Shown one piece after another: positions 35,153-45,916 of a DNA stretch of 64,000 nucleotides (within the stretch, counting starts at the first letter, position 1; each line of letters starts with the position of its first letter). Source of the stretch: Notolepis coatsorum (Eukaryota; Chordata; Actinopteri; Aulopiformes; Paralepididae); contig OZ020589.1 of the NCBI GenBank assembly GCA_963971535.1, forward strand, positions 87,867,796 to 87,931,795, written 5' to 3'. The notes under the pieces are model-generated. The model was not told the origin of the DNA. It worked only from the letters and a program-made list of their open reading frames with translations, and searched no databases. A program made the translations under genes and the position numbers.

Positions 35153-35595
35153 TGTAAGAGCCGCATTCAAGCTTATTTGTTTTGATTAATTGTGAATCTG
35201 TATTAATACATTTCTCTGTTGCAGTGAGTGGGGCGCTTTGCTCAGGTGAATGGGGCGGGGCTAACGCTATAAGCCACAGGTGCGGCGTGTGACGGCAGAG
35301 CAGCAGGCAGCAGCAATACTGTCATTGACACGCAGCGCAGACGCAACCTTTTGTTACTAAGATTATTAGGATCTCTTGTTTTGTTATTGAGATTATTGGG
35401 ATCTCTTGTTTTATTTCTATGTACGGTATTGTTTTCATATTTTGTTCTTGCTGGACCATTAAAAGAGCAAAAGGAACAACAAAAGCGTGCAGTGGTTTCT
35501 GTTCTGCGACTGCGAGTCTGACACTGCTTCCCAACCTACAAGTGGAAGATTCAAATAGGTTATAAGACAAACCTGTTAGGATTTTGGCCACTACA
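35153..35595 (+). repeat. 3' LTR of the BEL derivative
   Basis: Near-identical to 31658-32099, ending GGCCACTACA before GACT. Confidence 0.95.
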
Positions 35596-35599
35596 GACT

Positions 35600-35919
35600 A
35601 CAACTACCAAGTATATAGCGTGGCCCAGATTCACTTCACACGCAAATCTTTTTTTCCACACAGGCTATCGCAGTAAGTTCATTCATTGCAGACAGATTTT
35701 TTCATAGCACCACAACATTATGTCGCACTGTACAGCCCTGGTTGTAGGCTAATGTTTTACAATTCTTTTTATCCAATTTGTATGGATTAATTTAGGAGTG
35801 AAATGCGAATGAAGGGTTGAAATCACTACTCCCAAGGTTGCCCCCAAATATTATTGTCCACTTGCATGGGCCAAATTAAGGGGCAATTTGCAATAATCTC
35901 ATCGCAGTGTACAGCCCTG
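35600..35919. other. Right arm of the 15.4-kb transposon
   Basis: A second right-end-like motif CTGTACAGCCCTG lies at 35728-35740, inside the true end at 35919. Contains GGGGCAA blocks matching the left subterminal region. No gene. Confidence 0.6.
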
Positions 35920-35924
35920 AGAAG

Positions 35925-36413
35925 GTTTTGTAGATACAGTATTGAATTCTCCCATCCGGACCAATGCAATTTGAAATATTATTATAGAATATAGAATAGC
36001 AGGATTATAAATTACCTTATTATAGCCAATTCGCACATTTATGGATTGTGCCAAATCTTATATTTCAATTTGGATTTAGTATCACCAGGCGTGCATAAGA
36101 ACAGATAATGAAATCTACTGTATGTAGCTTTTTAATTTGTCAGGGTGCCACATTTTTAAACTAATTTCAAATCTAGTTGTTGCTACATGCAAAAAATAGG
36201 GAAGATAAACTAACTGCGCTTCAATATATGCCAATAACATTACGTTTTGTGGTTTATTATCCAGAGTAATTCGGAAAAATTCCAACGCTCATCGAAAGCT
36301 CTCTGTGTCCTCTTCAAAAAACTACAATTCCCAACGTAAAATGTTTCCTAAATGGTAGACTTTCGCAAACTAAACAACAGCAAAACGAAAACGAAAATCG
36401 ATCTAATAACACT
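35925..36413. other. Dispersed repeat continuation and unassigned sequence
   Basis: 35925-36000 continues the repeat broken at 20541 (GGTTTTGTAGATACAGTA, CATCCGGACCAATGC). The rest is unassigned. Confidence 0.6.
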
Positions 36414-36659
36414 TTAAAGTGGAGATGAAGCAGTGAGCAATGTGATCCTAGTTTGTTTGTTGTGTACCTTGTGTAAGACAGGGTTCTATAATCAAATGTG
36501 AAATCTATCTTATTTGTCTGAAAAATATAATATAATATCCCTGTTTTCAACATGGGCGCCGCCATTTTGTTGCTGACGTCATGGCTGACGTCATGCCGGG
36601 GGTTGGGTGTATACACTCTGGTTAGCTGCCTATATTGAATGGGTCAGTCAGCAAATAAA

Positions 36660-36961
36660 ATGTTGCCTACAAAACAACGGGACCGCGGTGGTTCTGTTTG
36701 TATTGCTCCTGGCTGTTCAAACTAATTTTACCATGTGAGAGAGAGGAAAGTTGGTTAATTTCCACAAACTACCAGTGAAAAAAACAGTGTTGTCGACATG
36801 TTGGCTCGGGCTGGCTGCACTCAGGCGGCGCGACCAGCCTGTTGGACAGGGAAGGAGGATCTGCAGCGAACACTTCATTGCCTCGGATTATGTTGTTGGG
36901 GTGGGATGTTTGTCCAGAAGACCACTAATCAGCTGAAGCCGGACGCGGTTCCCTCGGTCTT
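36660..36961 (+). pseudogene. THAP domain fragment, left palindrome arm
   Basis: Begins MLPTKQRDRGGS with CIAPGCSN (the C-x4-C pair), then a stop and frame change. It continues VNFHKLPVKK, WLGLAALRR and RICSEHFIASDYV (the C-x2-H pair), and after another frame change LKPDAVPSVF (the AVPSxF box). This is the complete order of a C2CH THAP DNA-binding domain, but with at least two frame disruptions. In Kolobok and P-type transposases such a domain binds the transposon ends. Confidence 0.85.
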
Positions 36962-37069
36962 CGACAGACAGACCGGCGTTAGCTCTCGGGGCCCGGCGTT
37001 AGCTCTCGCTAGCTAGCGTTAGCAACCGGAGCGTCGCGGAGCATTCAGCCTGCTGGCTACACAGCTTGT

Positions 37070-37213
37070 GTAGCCAGCAGGCTGAATGCTCCGCGACGCT
37101 GGTTGAAGTGGGTCTAGGTAGCCAGCAGGCTGAATGCTCCGCGACGCTGGTTGAAGTGGGTCTAGGTAGCCAGCAGGCTGAATGCTCCGCGACGCTCCGG
37201 TTGCTAACGCTAG
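37070..37213. repeat. 48-bp tandem repeat at the palindrome centre
   Basis: GTAGCCAGCAGGCTGAATGC starts at 37070, 37118 and 37166. Only one copy, inverted, is present in the left arm, so the array expanded after the palindrome formed. Confidence 0.92.
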
Positions 37214-37295
37214 CTAGCGAGAGCTAACGCCGGGCCCCGGCTGGTGCCAACTAGCTAGCGATCGCTCCCGAGAGCTAACACCGGTCTGTCTGTCG

Positions 37296-37597
37296 AAGAC
37301 CGAGGGAACCGCGTCCGGCTTCAGCTGATTAGTGGTCTTCTGGACAAACATCCCACCCCAACAACATAATCCGAGGCAATGAAGTGTTCGCTGCAGATCC
37401 TCCTTCCCTGTCCAACAGGCTGGTCGCGCCGCCTGAGTGCAGCCAGCCCGAGCCAACATGTCGACAACACTGTTTTTTTCACTGGTAGTTTGTGGAAATT
37501 AACCAACTTTCCTCTCTCTCACATGGTAAAATTAGTTTGAACAGCCAGGAGCAATACAAACAGAACCACCGCGGTCCCGTTGTTTTGTAGGCAACAT
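37296..37597 (-). pseudogene. THAP domain fragment, right palindrome arm
   Basis: Mirror image of 36660-36961. The 61-residue stretch starting VNFHKLPVKK is identical to that in the left arm, including the same frame lesions. The lesions therefore predate the inversion-duplication or have been homogenised. Confidence 0.85.
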
Positions 37598-37841
37598 TTT
37601 ATTTGCTGACTGACCCATTCAATATAGGCAGCTAACCAGAGTGTATACACCCAACCCCCGGTATGACGTCAGCAACAAAATGGCCGCGCCCATAATGCTA
37701 AATGCTTCAGAAATGTACACAACAAATCGTTTTTTCTTAGAAACTGCTTATTTTTATAACGTGACTTCTTCTGTGGCTTATCTAAATACTAATGTGATGC
37801 TATGAATATGTATTTATCGCACTGCTTCATTTCCACTTTAA

Positions 37842-38056
37842 CCTATTGGTAAACTAACGTATTGATGATAATATACATTATAACGGCTGTTGTGATGTTA
37901 TGAAGGTTATGATGTTTATACTTGAGTACGTTTGAAAAATAAAACGATACTTTTGTCAGACAGTCTAGACAGATTGATTTATGATGTGATGTCATTTGCG
38001 GTCCACCGATGGACCGCACGGGTGGAAGAGGTTAAGTGAGACCGAAATCATCCGGA
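37842..38056. other. Unassigned sequence
   Basis: Between the Kolobok-like element and the solo LTR. Contains GCGGTCCACCGATGGACCGC, a perfect 20-bp palindrome near 37998. No gene. Confidence 0.45.
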
Positions 38057-38645
38057 GACACTGTTACAATCTGCCTGGCCCTGCTCTCCCCCCTGCCTAT
38101 CCAGAGACTCATGCACAGTCCTATACCCCCACCTACTGGACAACTGCCCGCACTGTCCCTGCTTACTGTTGTCCTCCACCTGTGTCTTGTATTTTCTGTG
38201 ATCATTAGTGTACTCCCTGTCTTGTTGTCCATCCCTGCGTGTCTGTTATCTGCTGTTTTCCCTTGTCTGGTCTAGTGTTATGTCTCCAGTGTGTGTGTGT
38301 GTATATTGTGTTTCTCTGTTTAGCCTTGCCTAGTCTGTGTTCCCCCCAGGTGTCCCTCGTCCAATCAGTGTGTGTATTTATGTGTGTTCCCCCCTGTCTT
38401 CCTTCGGTTCACTATTCTGTTTCCTGTATTCTGTCGTCCTGGTTGTTACTCGCTGTTCATAGTGTTTCGTCATAGGGCTGGGCGATATAACGATAACGAT
38501 AAATATCGCGATATATTTTAATAATCGATATCGAATATCGATTTAAAAAAAAAAAATTTTAATTAACATTTTTTTGTGACCTGCAACAGGGCAGTTTTAA
38601 AACCAGAGACAGTGGACAGACTTGTCTTTCTTGCCTGCAACTTAA

Positions 38646-39580
38646 CACTTTCAGTGCCACGCCTGGTTTTCCGTTTTACCGCTTGAATGCCACCATCGGC
38701 GCCAATGTTAACGTTAATATCGCCTAATCTATGTTTTAAATTATGGCTGTGTCTAATCTGCCCATCGCATTATCAAAGACTATTTTCCAGTCAGTGCTGT
38801 GAAGGCAGATTGTTTTTTTATCGCGTCGTTTCCGTTTCAGAGCAGTTAGAAAAGCCCCCGTTTTGATATAAAAAACAGCTCATTCTGGAGCATTCTATGA
38901 AAATCGTCTTTTAGTGGAATATTCCACAACGTTGATATTCGTCGGCCTTTTTATGAATCGTTTTCAAATAAACGCTAGATGATCAATATTATACGTGCAC
39001 GCAAGCACATTACGGCCGCGCACTGATAATCGCTCCGTTGATTTCCTCACAGACTTTTACAGTGAAACCGAAAGAAGACATTTCACAAAACAGCTTATAA
39101 CTTCATCAAACTTACTCTGATTATCCTACCACTGATAACATAGAGTCCTTACCTGACATCAGATGGTATCCAACTGGTATATTCCAATTCCTGATCACCA
39201 TTCGAAAAAATCGATACGTGTATGGATCCAACGCGATACAGTAGAACTCCATGATCCGCGGGGCTCTGAGGCTCCAGAATGAACTCTGGTAACCCCGGCT
39301 GGATCAGTGAACTGGAAAATGTGGAGTACCGGATTTCTTTCCCCATTCATTTTCATTGAGTCCATTCCAAAATCACTTATGTCATCTGGGAGACGACAGG
39401 GGGCGCTTTTTTCCACAGTGATCGCCGGCGCCCCTCGGCTATACTCGGGTAGGCTCGGGTGATGCAATACTTTTTCAGATCGCAAAAAAAAAATAAATAA
39501 AAAAATCTGAGAAATCTCGTGAGTGGCATTCTACGTCACTATTAAAAACCAGAGAAATCTCGTGAGTGGCACTCAAAGTG
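38646..39580. mobile_element. piggyBac-like element PB2 (uninterrupted, 935 bp)
   Basis: Lies between TTAA at 38642-38645 and 39581-39584, with ends CACTTTCAGTGCCAC and GTGGCACTCAAAGTG. It is the clean reference for PB1: the LTR and hAT sites of PB1 are empty here. Two AATCTCGTGAGTGGCA blocks near the right end are a subterminal repeat. The minus-strand frames (96 and 65 residues) have no domain. Confidence 0.9.
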
Positions 39581-39584
39581 TTAA

Positions 39585-40028
39585 AGTAATGGCTTTGCTT
39601 GTCCAAATGACAATACTGACCAAATTGAGATTTATTTTTCTCTTGTCCATTTATTTTGTTTGCTTTCTAATTTAAAATACAGTTTGAAACCGTCTGTACA
39701 CAGTAGGCTATGTGTGCTAGCAGAACTAGACTCCAGTCACGAGTCACGGTCATGGGAGGAGTTTATGGGAAATTGCTTAAAAAAAAAAAATAATCAAGAT
39801 TATCTTTATTTTAATAAAATTATAATAATTGTGAGAAACAAATCTGAATTCTATTATGTTTTGTTTTACAATACATTCATTTTATAGTAGTAATCATGTC
39901 ACATTATAAGGCGAACCTTCTGTAGTGTGGCAGTGAAAGGGTTAACGCGCGGCCAAGCACCACCATTCGCAGCAGCAGCAGCAGAATGCCCCGCGCGATA
40001 GTACATTGTAACGCTTGTACAAAGCCAC
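39585..40028. other. Interior of hAT D
   Basis: AT-rich. GTGGCAGTGAAAGGGTTAA at 39921-39939 looks like the right end of a further piggyBac-like element whose left end I cannot place. No gene. Confidence 0.45.
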
Positions 40029-40333
40029 TTATTCTGAGATGATAATTAATGTATCTGGATAACCAATGCACGGATTTTGTCGAGGCAGGTAGCGTTATTT
40101 TGGGAAAATTGATATCTATAGTCTGGTATATTTTTCGTCCACGAAAAATGGAGGCTGTAATAATTATTATTGCTCGAGAGTCTCTATGAATAATAATAAT
40201 TAGAGCCTCCATTTTTCATGGACGAAAAATATACCAGACTATAGATATCAATTTCCCCGAAATAACGCTACCTGCCCCGACAGAATCCGTTCATTGGTTA
40301 TCCAGATACAGATGAATTAGCATCTTAGAATAA
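40029..40333. mobile_element. Foldback/MITE with ~150-bp arms
   Basis: TTATTCTGAGATG ... GGAGGCTGTAATAATTATTA is mirrored by TAATAATAATTAGAGCCTCC ... CATCTTAGAATAA. The centre is near 40176. Nearly the whole element is inverted repeat; there is no coding capacity. Confidence 0.9.
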
Positions 40334-41009
40334 CAAATAACACATAAAAGACAAACGCAACATCTTTTTCTTTTCTTTTCTCCAGCGCGACCAGCACATC
40401 TTTCGTTGGATTGGCATGTCTAATAATGCTGTTATTAGAAAATGTGAACTTTTGTTTGTACAGCCTTTGACAACCTACTGTATGCATACGTGTGCGCGGC
40501 TGTGCGCTTGGCAGAGTGTTGTACAGTATTTTGTTATTTTTGTATGTCATGTTTGGTACAGTAAAGTGGTCTAGTGGAGCAGCAATATACTTGTTGTGGT
40601 CTTTTTATTTTAGTATTTCCTTCTTTATCTTTGTCACTTTGTCAATGATTAAGAGTAAGTCAGTTAAAAATGATCCCCCGTAGTGCTGTGTGTGTGAGTG
40701 TGTGTGTGTGCTGCTGTTCTACCTAAATAAAATAAAAAATTAGGGGTTAGGGCATTGTAAAAACGCTAAAATAATAAAATAAAGGTCAAAAAATAATTCT
40801 CTGCGCGTGCGCGCGGGTATCGTTCGCCAAGCAGTCGCACCCCCTGGCGTCAAGTTCAAACTCCGCCTATGGTCACGGTGCACATGTGCGGTGGTTTGTC
40901 CACCAAAAAAGTGCCAAAAGATCGAAAATAAACTAGCAGAGCCAGAACTGTTCAACTCCCCTGGAGCCACAGCCAGCAGAGAAGCCGGTTTACTTTCGCT
41001 TTTAAACCA
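40334..41009. other. Interior of hAT D
   Basis: No supported gene. Short open frames are unrelated to known domains. Confidence 0.4.
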
Positions 41010-41363
41010 GCTGCAACTAGGGTGACCAGATCCCAATAAACCAAATGTGGGACAAATGGTATGTTTGTGAGGGACAATGTGGGGCGCCCCCCCCCCCAGC
41101 GCAGCCCCCCCCCTCCTTTTTTTTGGTAGACTGTCCCTGTCCCCTCCATCAAGGCTCATCCGCCACTGTCCTCATTAAAATGACCACAAGCCTAATATGT
41201 TTTGCCCTTATTCATTTATTTTCCTTTTGTCTCTAATGGGTGTTAAGTACTCAAAATAAATAAATAAATAAATAATGAATAATAAATAAAATTACCACCC
41301 AGACTTACAATCACATATGATTAGGTCTGGACCCCCAGTCTTATCACACACTTGCACACGCAT

Positions 41364-41365
<2 letters not shown>

Positions 41366-41459
<94 letters not shown>

Positions 41460-41472
41460 ACACACACACACA
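41366..41472 (+). repeat. (CA)n microsatellite
   Basis: About 107 bp of CA with one interruption. It resumes at 42547-42580 on the other side of hAT F. Confidence 0.97.
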
Positions 41473-42543
41473 CAGGGACCGAAACTAAAGCCCGCCGCCC
41501 GCCAGGGGCGGTCAGTTTTTACCTTTGGCGCTTGACACTTAGAGGGCTGCCCGCCGTGTGGCGTGTAGACGTGTAGTTCATAACGATACTCTTATTTTGA
41601 TTGTGCGAGTACAGATTATAGCCGCTCTCGTCTTTTTTTTCTCCGCCGCGAGATCGTTAAAAAACTACAAGTCCCACATTGCACTCAAGTCAACGGTCCA
41701 ATCACAGTAGAGTGACGTGACTGGTTTCATGAGAAAGAAAGCAAATGACCAATCGGAAGCTCTCATTTGGCTTGTTTACTTCCTGAAACGCCACCATTGC
41801 GATATGCGGGCTGAGCTACCGTTACTGTTTAAACAATGACCCAGTCAACTATTCACTTTTAGTTTAATACATGACAAGGCATTGTCTAACGGTATCTAGC
41901 TGGCTAGCTACTGATAGCTGCTGATATCAACAAATGCTCCAGCAATAGTCGACTCGAGTGCATAATACCTCCGTTCCCTCGTTAGCTAGCTTAGCTAGCT
42001 CACGTTAGATCTTATCTGTCCCAGTAAACTAAATTGTCTTAACGTTATCTACCGGGCTAGCAGTAGCTACAGATAGCTCCTGATATCAATGTCTTATAAC
42101 ATTGATTGAATGCGTATTCTAGCTGAGGGCATGTTGAATGTGATTTGACAATAGAACCGTAACGTTATAAATAGGGTCCAGCTGCATCGCCGGAGAATCC
42201 TTGCATGCTGAATGTAGGGTCTAGCTGAATATAGGGTCTAGCTGCAGGGCCGGAGAATCCTTGCTGGAGCTGGAGGCTACTCAAGTATACACACAGACAG
42301 TGGAGCTGTTTGCAGATAGCAAGCATTTTGACTTATTGCGTGGTGGCGATGTCTCGCAGATAATACAACTACAAGTATGATTATATAATATATATTTTAT
42401 TTCAATTTTTTTTATATAAAATATATATATATATATATTATATTATATATATATAATTTTGGCAGGTAAGAAATATGCTTGGCGGGTAGTCTCTTCCCAT
42501 CTACCCGCCACTGGCCGGTGAGTCAAAAAGTTAATTTCGCTCC

Positions 42544-42546
<3 letters not shown>
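41473..42546. mobile_element. hAT-like element F inserted in a CA microsatellite
   Basis: Ends CAGGGACCGAAACTAA and TTAATTTCGCTCCCTG. CA repeat lies directly on both sides, so the target duplication cannot be told from the microsatellite. 1074 bp, no transposase. Confidence 0.85.
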
Positions 42547-42580
<34 letters not shown>

Positions 42581-42582
<2 letters not shown>

Positions 42583-43324
42583 ATGACCACCCAGACTATG
42601 TATAATTAATAATGACTACCCTCACAACGCTTTTTCACTCTCCTGCCCTCCGGGAGGAGAATGAGGAGCCTCCGAGCCAGGACCAGCAGACTGAAAGACA
42701 GCTTCATACACCAGGCTGTCAGGAAGCTGAACTCTCTCCCAGCTCTAGCCTCTCCCCTCCTCTACTCTGCCACCACAGAACCTGGACTAAGAACACCCCC
42801 CCCCCGCAGGAACAGTAATGGCACAATAATAAAGAATATGATTATCTTCCACCTGCACTGATTTGTGCGGGGGGTGGTTCGGTTACCAAGCGGCTACTCG
42901 CATCTTTTTTATTGTTATTATTCGTTTTCAATCTAAACCGTTTGTGATTGTTTTCCCCTATTCAAATTTGGAACAAAGCGAGCGGTGGATGGAACTGATC
43001 TGTTTATCCCAAGTTGCGCGGAAGGACAACTGGCTTGGGAAAGTATTCACGCGTCCCGCCAGGCTCATGAAACGGACCGCCGCGCGCAACAGTGTTGGGA
43101 GTTGTTGTTGTCATAGGATGCGGTGTCACTCGCGGCCAGATACTAGTAATGTTATTACGCGACGCATAGAGGATCTTCACATTGGCTGGGGGGGGGGGGG
43201 GGGTCGGGGACATTAGCGCGGATGACAACCAATCATGCAGGACATGGTCTCAATTTGCGTGACGCGTGAAAAGAGACCGAAATGCTGTACAATCACGCGC
43301 AATGCGTGACGTCTGGCCACCCTA
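42581..43324. other. Right part of hAT E
   Basis: Includes a G-run at 43189-43203 and the GCGTGACG-rich subterminal region. The 117-residue plus frame at 42863-43216 has no domain. Confidence 0.4.
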
Positions 43325-43485
43325 GCTGCAGCCTGAGAACTGGAGTGTGAGGGGATGTAACACTAAAGATGGCGGCAATGACAAAGAATTGCTGCAAAAT
43401 AAACATACATCTGTTGTTAAAAAAAAATATATATATATATACTTATAACAATTCGATAATTATCGATATCGAGAAATATGATAAC

Positions 43486-44298
43486 TAGGGCTGTCAGTTT
43501 ATCACGTTAATTAGATTAATTAATTACACAGCAAATAATCGCCTTATGAAAATTAACTCAAAATTAATTACAACATTTTTTTTTTTAATAATAATAATTT
43601 TTTTGTATCTCATTCATTCCATAAGCATGTAGAATACACATTTACAGATTTTTTTTAATATGGTCCATTTGTTTGTTCAGGGTATCTGATTCTAGGGACA
43701 TCTATGAATCTCAGGGAATGTATTCCCAGTGTCAGAAATACTGTGGGCTAGATCCACAAAGAATGGATTGCACGGTGCAAGTTGCACCCTTACTTACAAT
43801 TCATTATGAATTGAAAATGGGGGACCCTGATGTAAACAAGACGAAAGTCTTTCTCTGGTCTGCATTCCCTTAACAATTGTGTGTATTGAGCCGTACTGTA
43901 TTGTACCCATTCTGCAATCTGTTAATAACATTTTCATTCAATCAATCAATCTGCGCGGTGATTGATTGAATGAACATTTTATTTTGAGTAAATTGTAATG
44001 AACCAAATGAGAATATCAATAATTTTTTTTTTATCTTTGACTGTGAATAACACCATGCTCAAATTGACCAGACCTGAAAAATCTAAGCAAATTAATAGAT
44101 GGAAGATGATTAAACAGAAGGTTTTGTAGATACAGTACTGAATTCTGCCATCCGGACACATGCAATTTGAAATATGATTATAGAATATAGAATATGAGGC
44201 ATAAAATGGTAATGCGATTAAAATGTGATTAATTAGATTAATTAATTACAAATCCTGTAATTAATTCGATAAATTTTTTTAATCGCCTGACAGCACTA
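43486..44298. mobile_element. hAT-like element G
   Basis: Ends TAGGGCTGTCAGTTTATC and AATCGCCTGACAGCACTA with TTAATTAGATTAATTAATTA subterminal repeats on both sides. Exact 8-bp duplication ATGATAAC (43478-43485 and 44299-44306). It contains two retroelement tails tail-to-tail. Confidence 0.88.
43744..43960 (+). repeat. Dispersed retroelement tail, plus strand
   Basis: Starts GGGCTAGATCCACAAAG and ends GCAATCTGTTAATAAC then ATTC/AATC repeats. Same family as 30650 and 55755. It is followed by an inverse-oriented repeat (43961-44190) that is the uninterrupted homologue of 20395-20541 plus 35925-36000. Confidence 0.88.
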
Positions 44299-44720
44299 AT
44301 GATAACATTATCATATCGTTATTGCGATATGATTTTTTTCCATATCGCCCAGCCCTATTTCGTCAGCCTGGTTGTATTTGGTATCCTGTCGTTCGCGGAA
44401 TTGTCCTGTGTACCCAGTTAAATAGTAAGTGTTTCCAGTGTTCAGTGTGTTGTTGCTACCATCTTTGTTTTCGTGTTCAGCTCGCTTTTGGATAGGTTCT
44501 TGTTTGTAGTTAGTTTTGTACCCCGCTCACTGTCAGCCTTGCTGTGCCTTTTTGTTCGTGCTTTTTTGGAGTGTACCTTTGTTGTTGCCCTGTTTTCAAT
44601 TAAAGTACTTTGAACCACACCCCAACGACTCCTGCCTGCTCTACTCGTCTCTGTCCTGCGTTTGGGCCCTACTCTCCCCCACACCGTAACAGACACAGGT
44701 TGCCAGCTCAAACAATCCTT

Positions 44721-45198
44721 TTTTTTCTTTTTTTTCACTTTTTCTCCTTATGTTTAAATTTTTCCCCCATCCCAATTTTCGTAATTTCAATTCTTCCCTC
44801 CCCTGTCTTGAACGTTGCTAGACTATGCCTCCCACTGGTCGGCTGTAGTGAGGATAGAAGCCTTGCATCACGTGTCCCCTCCGGTACACGAGGAGGCAGC
44901 CTGTTGCATCTTTTCACCAGACAGCTCGAACTCTCAGAGGCGAGGAGTAACGCGTGGGAGGCTCACGCTGCCCCCGATACTTCCTGTTTCTGCTGTGCAG
45001 GCGTCACCCAACCGACCTGTAGGAGTCGCTGTCCACAACGTCCAATCCCCACCCACCGGCTTTCCCACCCTCTAACACTGCCAATTGTGTTAGTATGACG
45101 ACCGGCCAAGCCGGTAGCAACGCAGAGAGCTGGGCTCGATACCAGCATCTCCTGCGTTAGTGGCGAGCGCCTTGCCCACTGCGCCACTCAGCCACCCC
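44721..45198 (-). mobile_element. tRNA-derived SINE, minus strand (SINE-1)
   Basis: Flanked by a 16-bp imperfect duplication AGCTCAARCAATYCTT (44705-44720 and 45199-45214). On the minus strand the head has an A box TGGCTGAGTGG (complement of 45184-45194) and a diverged B box GGTATCGAGCC (complement of 45133-45143). The body shares AGAGGGTGGG and CAGCGACTCCTACAG with SINE-2. The 3' end is the T-run near 44721-44737. Confidence 0.9.
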
Positions 45199-45214
45199 AG
45201 CTCAAGCAATTCTT

Positions 45215-45658
45215 GATCTACTGGATGAGATTAAGGATGACATTGAGCCAGCCAACCAGAGATCCCATGCAATCGTATTTATTATTGAAATATTGTTATT
45301 TAACGTTGTCGGCTTTCCCAATGTTGTCGGCGCTATTGATTGATTGATTTTTAAACCAGATTTAGATTTAGCATCATGATGCAATTCTTATTTGTGTTAT
45401 GCACTGCTCTCACTGCTTGTTTTATTATGTATTCATTCATTATATAAAGCACTTTGAACTGCAATCCTTGTATGAAAGGTGCTATATAAATAAAGATTGT
45501 TATTATTGCACTCACGTTCCAATTGTACCACCGCACTCATATGCTCCAGAATAAACGTTTAATGTATAACATTTCGTCAGGTCCATGGAGTAGACGCTGG
45601 AAACACGGCCAATGAAAAGTTTATTCTGGAGTATATGATAATGCAGGTTCTATTATCT
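45215..45658. other. Unassigned sequence with a retroelement tail
   Basis: 45395-45505 is a plus-strand tail (GCACTTTGAACTGCAATCC, GGTGCTATATAAATAAAG), the inverse of 58835-58920. Otherwise nothing recognised. Confidence 0.55.
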
Positions 45659-45704
45659 TAACGATAGGTTATGTAGATAACCTAGTTATATTAGTATTGG
45701 CTGA

Positions 45705-45864
45705 GCGTCCCGCTCTGAGCCTTACGAGATACTTCTATCTCCTGTGATACTTAATGTATCTCCCACGAATAAAAAACACATGCACCCCACCTGTATGGGG
45801 CCCCGCCCCTTATGGTGGCCACCACCCATATAACCATGACTCTGGTCATGAAACACCCTTCCTC
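45705..45864. repeat. DIRS-1 inverted terminal repeat, left
   Basis: 160 bp from GCGTCCCGCTCTGAGCC to ACACCCTTCCTC. By eye it is identical to the complement of 51458-51617. The plus-strand open frame across it is not coding. Confidence 0.93.
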
Positions 45865-45916
45865 GCCAAAAACCCGTCCCAGGAAAAGATCCCTCAAAAG
45901 GGAACTCAGGGCGCGC

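Larger units (their letters stand above)
31658..35595 (+). mobile_element. Non-autonomous BEL/Pao LTR retrotransposon derivative
   Basis: Two LTRs of 442 and 443 bp bracket a 3.05-kb interior. A 4-bp repeat GACT flanks the element (31654-31657 and 35596-35599). The interior keeps a gag-like N-terminus and the end of a BEL integrase but has lost protease, RT, RNase H and the integrase core. It cannot move without a helper. The LTRs differ at only about two substitutions and one 1-base indel by eye, so the insertion is young. Confidence 0.9.
36418..37837. mobile_element. Kolobok-like element folded as a long palindrome
   Basis: TTAA at 36414-36417 and 37838-37841 encloses TIRs AGTGGAGATGAAGCAGTG and CACTGCTTCATTTCCACT. 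TTAA duplication, AG-type ends and a THAP domain are features of the Kolobok superfamily. The inner part is an inverted repeat of about 500 bp per arm (36546-37063 against 37067-37690) with only 3 bp between the arms. The right arm is longer because of a 48-bp repeat. No full transposase. Confidence 0.8.
41018..43324. mobile_element. hAT-like element E
   Basis: Ends TAGGGTGACCAGA and GTCTGGCCACCCTA (imperfect TIR), flanked by GCTGCAAC (41010-41017) and GCTGCAGC (43325-43332), an 8-bp duplication with one mismatch. Contains a long CA microsatellite and hAT F. Confidence 0.85.
38473..44357. mobile_element. hAT-like element (copy D of the GGGCTGGGCGAT group), multiply interrupted
   Basis: TIRs TAGGGCTGGGCGATAT and ATATCGCCCAGCCCTA with the exact 8-bp duplication TTTCGTCA (38465-38472 and 44358-44365). 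The interior contains PB2 (38646-39580), a foldback (40029-40333), hAT E (41018-43324) with hAT F inside, and hAT G (43486-44298). No transposase frame was found in what remains. Confidence 0.92.
38062..44691. mobile_element. Solo LTR (~737 bp) split by a 5.9-kb hAT
   Basis: Starts TGTTACAATCTGCCTGG and ends CACACCGTAACA, flanked by the 5-bp duplication GACAC (38057-38061 and 44692-44696). Its TGT...GTAACA ends resemble the LTRs at 16278 and 57759. The hAT at 38473-44357 sits inside; without it and one 8-bp duplication the LTR is about 737 bp. AATTAAAGTACTTTG near 44600 may be the polyadenylation region. Confidence 0.88.

Noticed and set aside
35740-35740. Using the CTGTACAGCCCTG at 35728-35740 as the right end of the transposon starting at 20542
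   Set aside because: The flank after 35740 does not continue the repeat broken at 20541, whereas the flank after 35919 does.
36751-36936. A host THAP-domain gene exon
   Set aside because: It lies inside TTAA-flanked TIRs, is duplicated as a mirror copy, and has frame breaks. A transposase remnant explains it better.
42863-43216. 117-codon plus-strand frame in hAT E
   Set aside because: No domain. It runs through a G-homopolymer and lies inside a non-autonomous element.
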